A DNA stretch of 64,000 nucleotides, from the NCBI RefSeq assembly GCF_026210795.1, contig NC_089435.1, positions 2,728,001 through 2,792,000 of the forward strand, read 5' to 3'. Under the pieces are notes generated by a model. It saw only the letters and a list, made by a program, of their open reading frames with translations. It made no database searches and was not told the DNA's origin. Below are positions 60,601-64,000 of this stretch, one piece after another; within the stretch, counting starts at the first letter, position 1, and each line of letters starts with the position of its first letter. This stretch comes from Rhizophagus irregularis (Eukaryota > Glomeromycota > Glomeromycetes > Glomerales > Glomeraceae). Position numbers and translations under genes: made by a program.

Positions 60601-61970
60601 TGAAAAATAATTTATATCCAAATCATCATTCATATCTGAATTATCACTTATATTTGAATCGTCGTTCATATCTTGATCATCATTCTTATTTGAATCATCT
60701 TTTACATTTGAATCACTATTTATATCTAAAGTTCCTTGTAGTTGATTATGACTTTTATTTTTAAGACATTGATCAGGAAAAATGATTGATTTAAGAACTA
60801 AAACAACTTCTTGCATAATAGGACGCTCGTCTGGTTCATATTTCCAGCATTCTAATTTTTAAAATAAGTTAATAACATAAATAATTTCTCTTTTCAAATA
60901 AATGAATTAATATTATGAATATTTTGTTACCTGTATATAAATTACTATATTCAATGGAAGTATTATCAATAATTTCTTCTCGTTTATCATTTACTATAGA
61001 TAAGGATAAACTCACGTCATACTTATGATCAGAAAATGGTTGTTTTCCGCTTGAAATTTGCCACAATAAAACTCCAATACTATATACATCAGATTTTTTG
61101 TTCAATTCATAACCTTGATCATTCAACTTTTTTGGGTCAATAAAAGGTATTACACCGAATATTTTTGATGCATTACTTGACGCCTTAGCAATTTTCCTTG
61201 ATAATCCAAAGTCTGCTAACTTTATCTTTTTTTGATGTATAAGTACATTATCAGCATGCTATATCACGAAAAAAAAAAATTCAGCGCATTTCATAAAAAT
61301 TCAGATATGATTAAAAAAGTAGATTATTACCAAATCACGATGAATAATATCACGCTCATGTAAAAAAGCTACTGCACTTGCTAGCTGAAGTGATAATTGA
61401 TATTTGTCGTTCCAATCGAGTTCATTAAAATGCAAATTTAAGTAAATATTTAGTGTACCGCTATCTGCATATTCCAAAACTAATGAATATTTTTTTTCTG
61501 AATGCAACATAAAGAAAAATATAATTAAATAAATATCATACTTGAAATACATAATATATGTTAATATTAATATTACTTTACCAGTTTCTATCTTTGTGAT
61601 ACCATAAAATCGTAAAATATTTTCATTAGCAATCGATTCTTTATGTAATTTTATCTAAAAAAGAATTTTATAAATTAACATTTAATAAAATTAAATTTAA
61701 TATATTATACTATTATAAATTACATACCTCATTAACAATTTCTTTAAGCGTTATTTTATCATTATTGAAAGTTTTTAATGCGAAAATTCCATCGGTATTT
61801 TTCCAATTAGCACGAAAGACTCTTCCATATGAACCACTTCCTAACGGGTTTAAATTTTTAAATTCTAAATAATTGTAATAGTTGATGTATTCATCGTTAA
61901 TTGATTTTTCTAACCAATCAATATAAATATTTGATTCTTTAAGGTCAGTTTTTTTCGCTTCTTTCGACAT
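54661..61970 (-). CDS. protein kinase-Sel1 repeat fusion protein, about 2333 aa
   Basis: Five exons on the minus strand: 61970-61728, 61654-61582, 61497-61331, 61258-60931, 60851-54661. All introns are GT-AG and in phase. The N-terminal kinase domain (about 40-295) has glycine loop GSGSYGRV (44-51), ATP Lys66, HRDLHADN (Asp160, Asn165), DFG (Asp177), a PF-D-P motif in place of APE, and the ECW..PDERP end. All catalytic residues are present. An Asp/Asn/Ser-rich linker follows (about 300-450), then about 50 Sel1 repeats of 36 aa to the end. Repeats 8-44 are nearly identical (consensus [26 protein letters not shown]). Sel1 arrays form curved helical solenoids that scaffold proteins, so this is probably a kinase with a very large docking arm. 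An upstream in-frame ATG at 62099 abuts a TATATAA box, so I prefer the start at 61970 (MSKEAKK). Confidence 0.9.
55440..59440 (-). repeat. 108-bp coding tandem repeat array, 37 units
   Basis: DNA-level array inside the kinase-Sel1 gene, about 4 kb with a strict 108-bp period (36 codons) and no frameshift. Neighbouring units share most bases, and variant units recur at fixed spacing (see findings). The repeats also create periodic spurious open frames on the plus strand. Confidence 0.93.
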
Positions 61971-62099
61971 TCTTACATTCGTGATAATAATTTTCATTAG
62001 TTTTTTTCTTTTAAGCACAAATAAAATGAATGTGTGATCGTCTTGTACTACTCTAGAATATTCCATGTCAACAAATACAAATGTGGGTACGTTACTCAT

Positions 62100-62118
62100 T
62101 TATATAAGTCACGTGACT
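62100..62118 (-). promoter_or_regulatory. TATA box and CACGTG palindrome upstream of kinase-Sel1 gene
   Basis: Read on the minus strand, GTCACGTGAC is followed directly by TTATATAAATG. The TATATAA box ends where the first in-frame ATG (62099) begins, so transcription should start downstream of that ATG, which argues for translation from a later one. The CACGTG E-box is perfect and 10-bp palindromic. Confidence 0.5.
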
Positions 62119-62623
62119 TACATAGCGCTGTTTGTTTGTTGTTTACTAGTTACCGTTACAACAAAATTAATACTCTTTTCTTTTTTTCTTTTTTCCATTT
62201 TAAAAATATCCTTAAGATCATCAGGAAATTTTTTTAGGTGTAACCATGCGACGGGCGTAAATTTGTGTAAATATGCGGAAGCTTGTGTAAGTTTTTGTAA
62301 ATTTCTTATGAAAATTTATGTGAACTTGTATGAACTTTACACCCCATCACGAATTCTTACATCTAAGATAATTTTCGGAAGACATTTATCAAATGATAAA
62401 GAAATTAAATATCCTTAAAGAACTTATAAAATCTATAAAAAACGCGTTTATTGTAGACCAAAATAATTTACAGTTCAATAACAATATCTATATTATCGTA
62501 CGGCTAATGCAGATTATGCTCAAACAAACTATCAATATTCGATATTGTACGCAAATAAACTATCGATATTCAATATTGTACGCAAATAAACTATAATGAA
62601 AATATCGGTCAAATAAAATCAGC
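62119..62623. repeat. intergenic with 31-bp tandem repeat
   Basis: The unit AAACTATCAATATTCGATAT... occurs at 62526-62556 and, with two changes, at 62557-62587, followed by a partial third copy. No gene. Confidence 0.65.
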
Positions 62624-62632
62624 ATTATCCCC

Positions 62633-63679
62633 ATAATGGTGTAGTTATCCGAAAAATTCAGCCGAAGGCGCAGTAAATTTTCGGCTAACAACACCCAGCC
62701 GAAAAAAATTCATGTTGATCTTGAATATTTTTTGAATATTTTATTGGTTCAACATCTACTATTTTCGGCTAGATATTTACGGCTAACTACATTATTATTT
62801 TAAAGAAGTGTAGTTAGCCGTAAATATCAAATGTAACACAATAGTTTAAGTGGTAACAAGTAATGAAAATTGATTGTTCATATTACAATATTTACCATTA
62901 TTATTTAATGGTAAATATTATGTAATATTGTTTGGTGTAAAATTGTTTCTTAAAATGTTTAATTTTAATATTTGCTTGTAAATAATTTTTTAAATTCTTT
63001 GGTTTTCTTTTTAAAAAATTAAATACCAGTTTTTATTTTTTTTGATCGATTTGAATTAGTTCTAACAATTCTAATGATCTGCATGGTTAATTATAGGTAT
63101 GGGAAATTATATTATAGACGCGGAAAATTATATTATAGACGCAGTAAATTATATTATAAACATGGAAAATATTCAATAAAATGGATTTAAATATAATCAA
63201 AGATAATTTTTTTTAATAAACTTTTTTTCTTTGTTATCAAATTTGCTAAATTTACTGAAATTCTTCACTTAATTATGGATTCTATTTCCACTAAACAACT
63301 TTTAACTAAAACTAGAAAAAAATTACCAAGTTTAAGTGAGATAATGTCTTATGGACAAAAACATAAAAAAATTCAGTGATCTTTCATATGTAGATGTTTA
63401 TATATCTGAGGATATAGTTATAGATGAAGGTGCATGTTTATTATTACCAGATGAATTTAATGGTTATATACAACTGCGCTTCTGATATTTCGGCTAACTA
63501 CACTATTATTTAAAAAAAGTGTAGTTAGACGAAAATATTCAGCCGAAAATAGTAGATGTTGAACCAATAAAATATTCAATAAAATATTCTAGATCAACAT
63601 GAATTTTTTTCGGCTGGGTGTTGTTAGCCGAAAATTTACTGCGTCTTCGGCTGAATTTTTCGGCTAACTACACCATTAT
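62633..63679. mobile_element. Mutator-like non-autonomous element with 196-bp TIRs
   Basis: The left arm 62633-62828 and right arm 63484-63679 are inverted copies of equal length with few mismatches, starting ATAATGGTGTAGTTA and rich in TTCGGCTAA. The inner 57 bp of each arm is itself a palindrome (GATATTT(A)CGGCTAACTACA...TGTAGTTAGCCG). Flanks are ATTATCCCC (62624-62632) and ATGATCCCC (63680-63688), a 9-bp target duplication with one mismatch. Long TIRs plus a 9-bp TSD are the mark of Mutator-like elements. The 655-bp interior lacks a transposase but carries a short reading frame. Confidence 0.83.
63275..63485 (+). pseudogene. short reading frame inside the long-TIR element
   Basis: ATG 63275 opens 34 codons (MDSISTKQLLTK...LSEIM...) ending at 63377-63379. 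In another frame, ATG 63351 runs 44 codons (MDKNIKKFSDLSYVDVYISEDI...LLLPDEF) and stops at 63483-63485, exactly at the inner edge of the right TIR. The second frame looks clearly protein-like. Either the two are one gene with a frameshift or only the second is used. It may be a captured host-gene fragment (Pack-MULE style). The family is not recognised. Confidence 0.4.
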
Positions 63680-63688
63680 ATGATCCCC

Positions 63689-64000
63689 TAGCGATAATAT
63701 TAATTTTAACACTTCAGTTTAATGAAACAATGCTTTGGTGACTAATAAGAGTCATTTAACAAGTATGAAACACATGTTAATTTTTATTAATATTGTTATT
63801 TTTTATTTTTTATTTTTTAATGAATTTCACTTATCATGATACATTATTTTTTAATTTCCGAGTGGAACCACTCAAACATTAATCTTTATTAAAAAACTTT
63901 AATTTTCATAACAATATGATACTTTTATATACTGTAAATTACTATTGTTTTCACCTTTTAATATTGGAGAATGTTGTTGATGTACAGACTACAGATCACA
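63689..64000. other. window edge, AT-rich
   Basis: Nothing recognised. Confidence 0.4.

Noticed and set aside
54717-60764. Series of plus-strand open frames (for example 56967-57293, 58134-58628, 59019-59384)
   Set aside because: They are antisense to the Sel1 repeat array and repeat with the same 108-bp period; they are shadows of the repetitive coding strand.
61971-62099. Kinase-Sel1 protein starting at 62099
   Set aside because: That ATG touches the TATATAA box, so it would lie upstream of the expected transcription start; the later MSKEAKK start also matches the family better. Not excluded.

Overview
The window looks like nuclear DNA of an arbuscular mycorrhizal fungus (Glomeromycotina, Rhizophagus-like). 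It is very AT-rich, with sparse genes, short AT-rich introns (GT-AG, one GC-AG), long gene-free stretches and many small inverted-repeat elements. The gene families match those expanded in these fungi: TKL-like protein kinases with a short N-terminal Cys motif, kinase-Sel1 fusions, F-box/LRR-like proteins, a MYND-finger protein and a Crinkler-type effector relic. The assignment is by family recognition only; no search was run.

Layout. 1-484: decayed gene of unknown function. 2.7-4.6 kb: small MITE, then kinase pseudogene 1. 4.6-9.9 kb: AT-rich, gene-free. 9.9-11.7 kb: intact MYND zinc-finger gene. 12.4-12.7 kb: Tourist-like MITE. 15.8-17.7 kb: 11-exon HAD-family hydrolase (HDHD5/CECR5-like). 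19.4-20.5 kb: kinase pseudogene 2 (minus). 20.7-21.6 kb: two-exon membrane protein (minus, GC-AG intron). 23.2-23.9 kb: kinase pseudogene 3. 24.2-25.7 kb: inverted repeat beside a broken Crinkler-like gene (minus). 26.5-31.9 kb: orphan kinase 3' exon and two intact tandem kinase genes sharing promoters and flanks. 33.5-34.9 kb: broken small gene and an 831-bp hAT-like element. 36.6-41.8 kb: tandem F-box pair, the second swollen by Asn, Ser and Asp/His/Gly tracts. 41.8-50.4 kb: gene-poor, with MITEs, dispersed repeats and a 5'-truncated retrocopy. 50.8-51.2 kb: small secreted-protein gene (minus) with a frameshift. 52.3-54.5 kb: four repeat elements. 54.7-62.1 kb: five-exon kinase-Sel1 gene (minus, about 2330 aa) with about 50 Sel1 units, 37 of them near-identical. 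62.6-63.7 kb: Mutator-like element with 196-bp terminal inverted repeats and an internal ORF.

Working together. The kinase copies trace one duplication history: two intact tandem genes, one orphan exon and three pseudogenes at different stages of decay, all within 29 kb. The kinase-Sel1 gene is a different branch that keeps every catalytic residue. F-box, kinase, Sel1 and Crinkler genes are typical fast-evolving accessory families in these fungi. The HAD gene is the one clear housekeeping-type gene. No tRNA, rRNA, CRISPR array or autonomous transposase was found.
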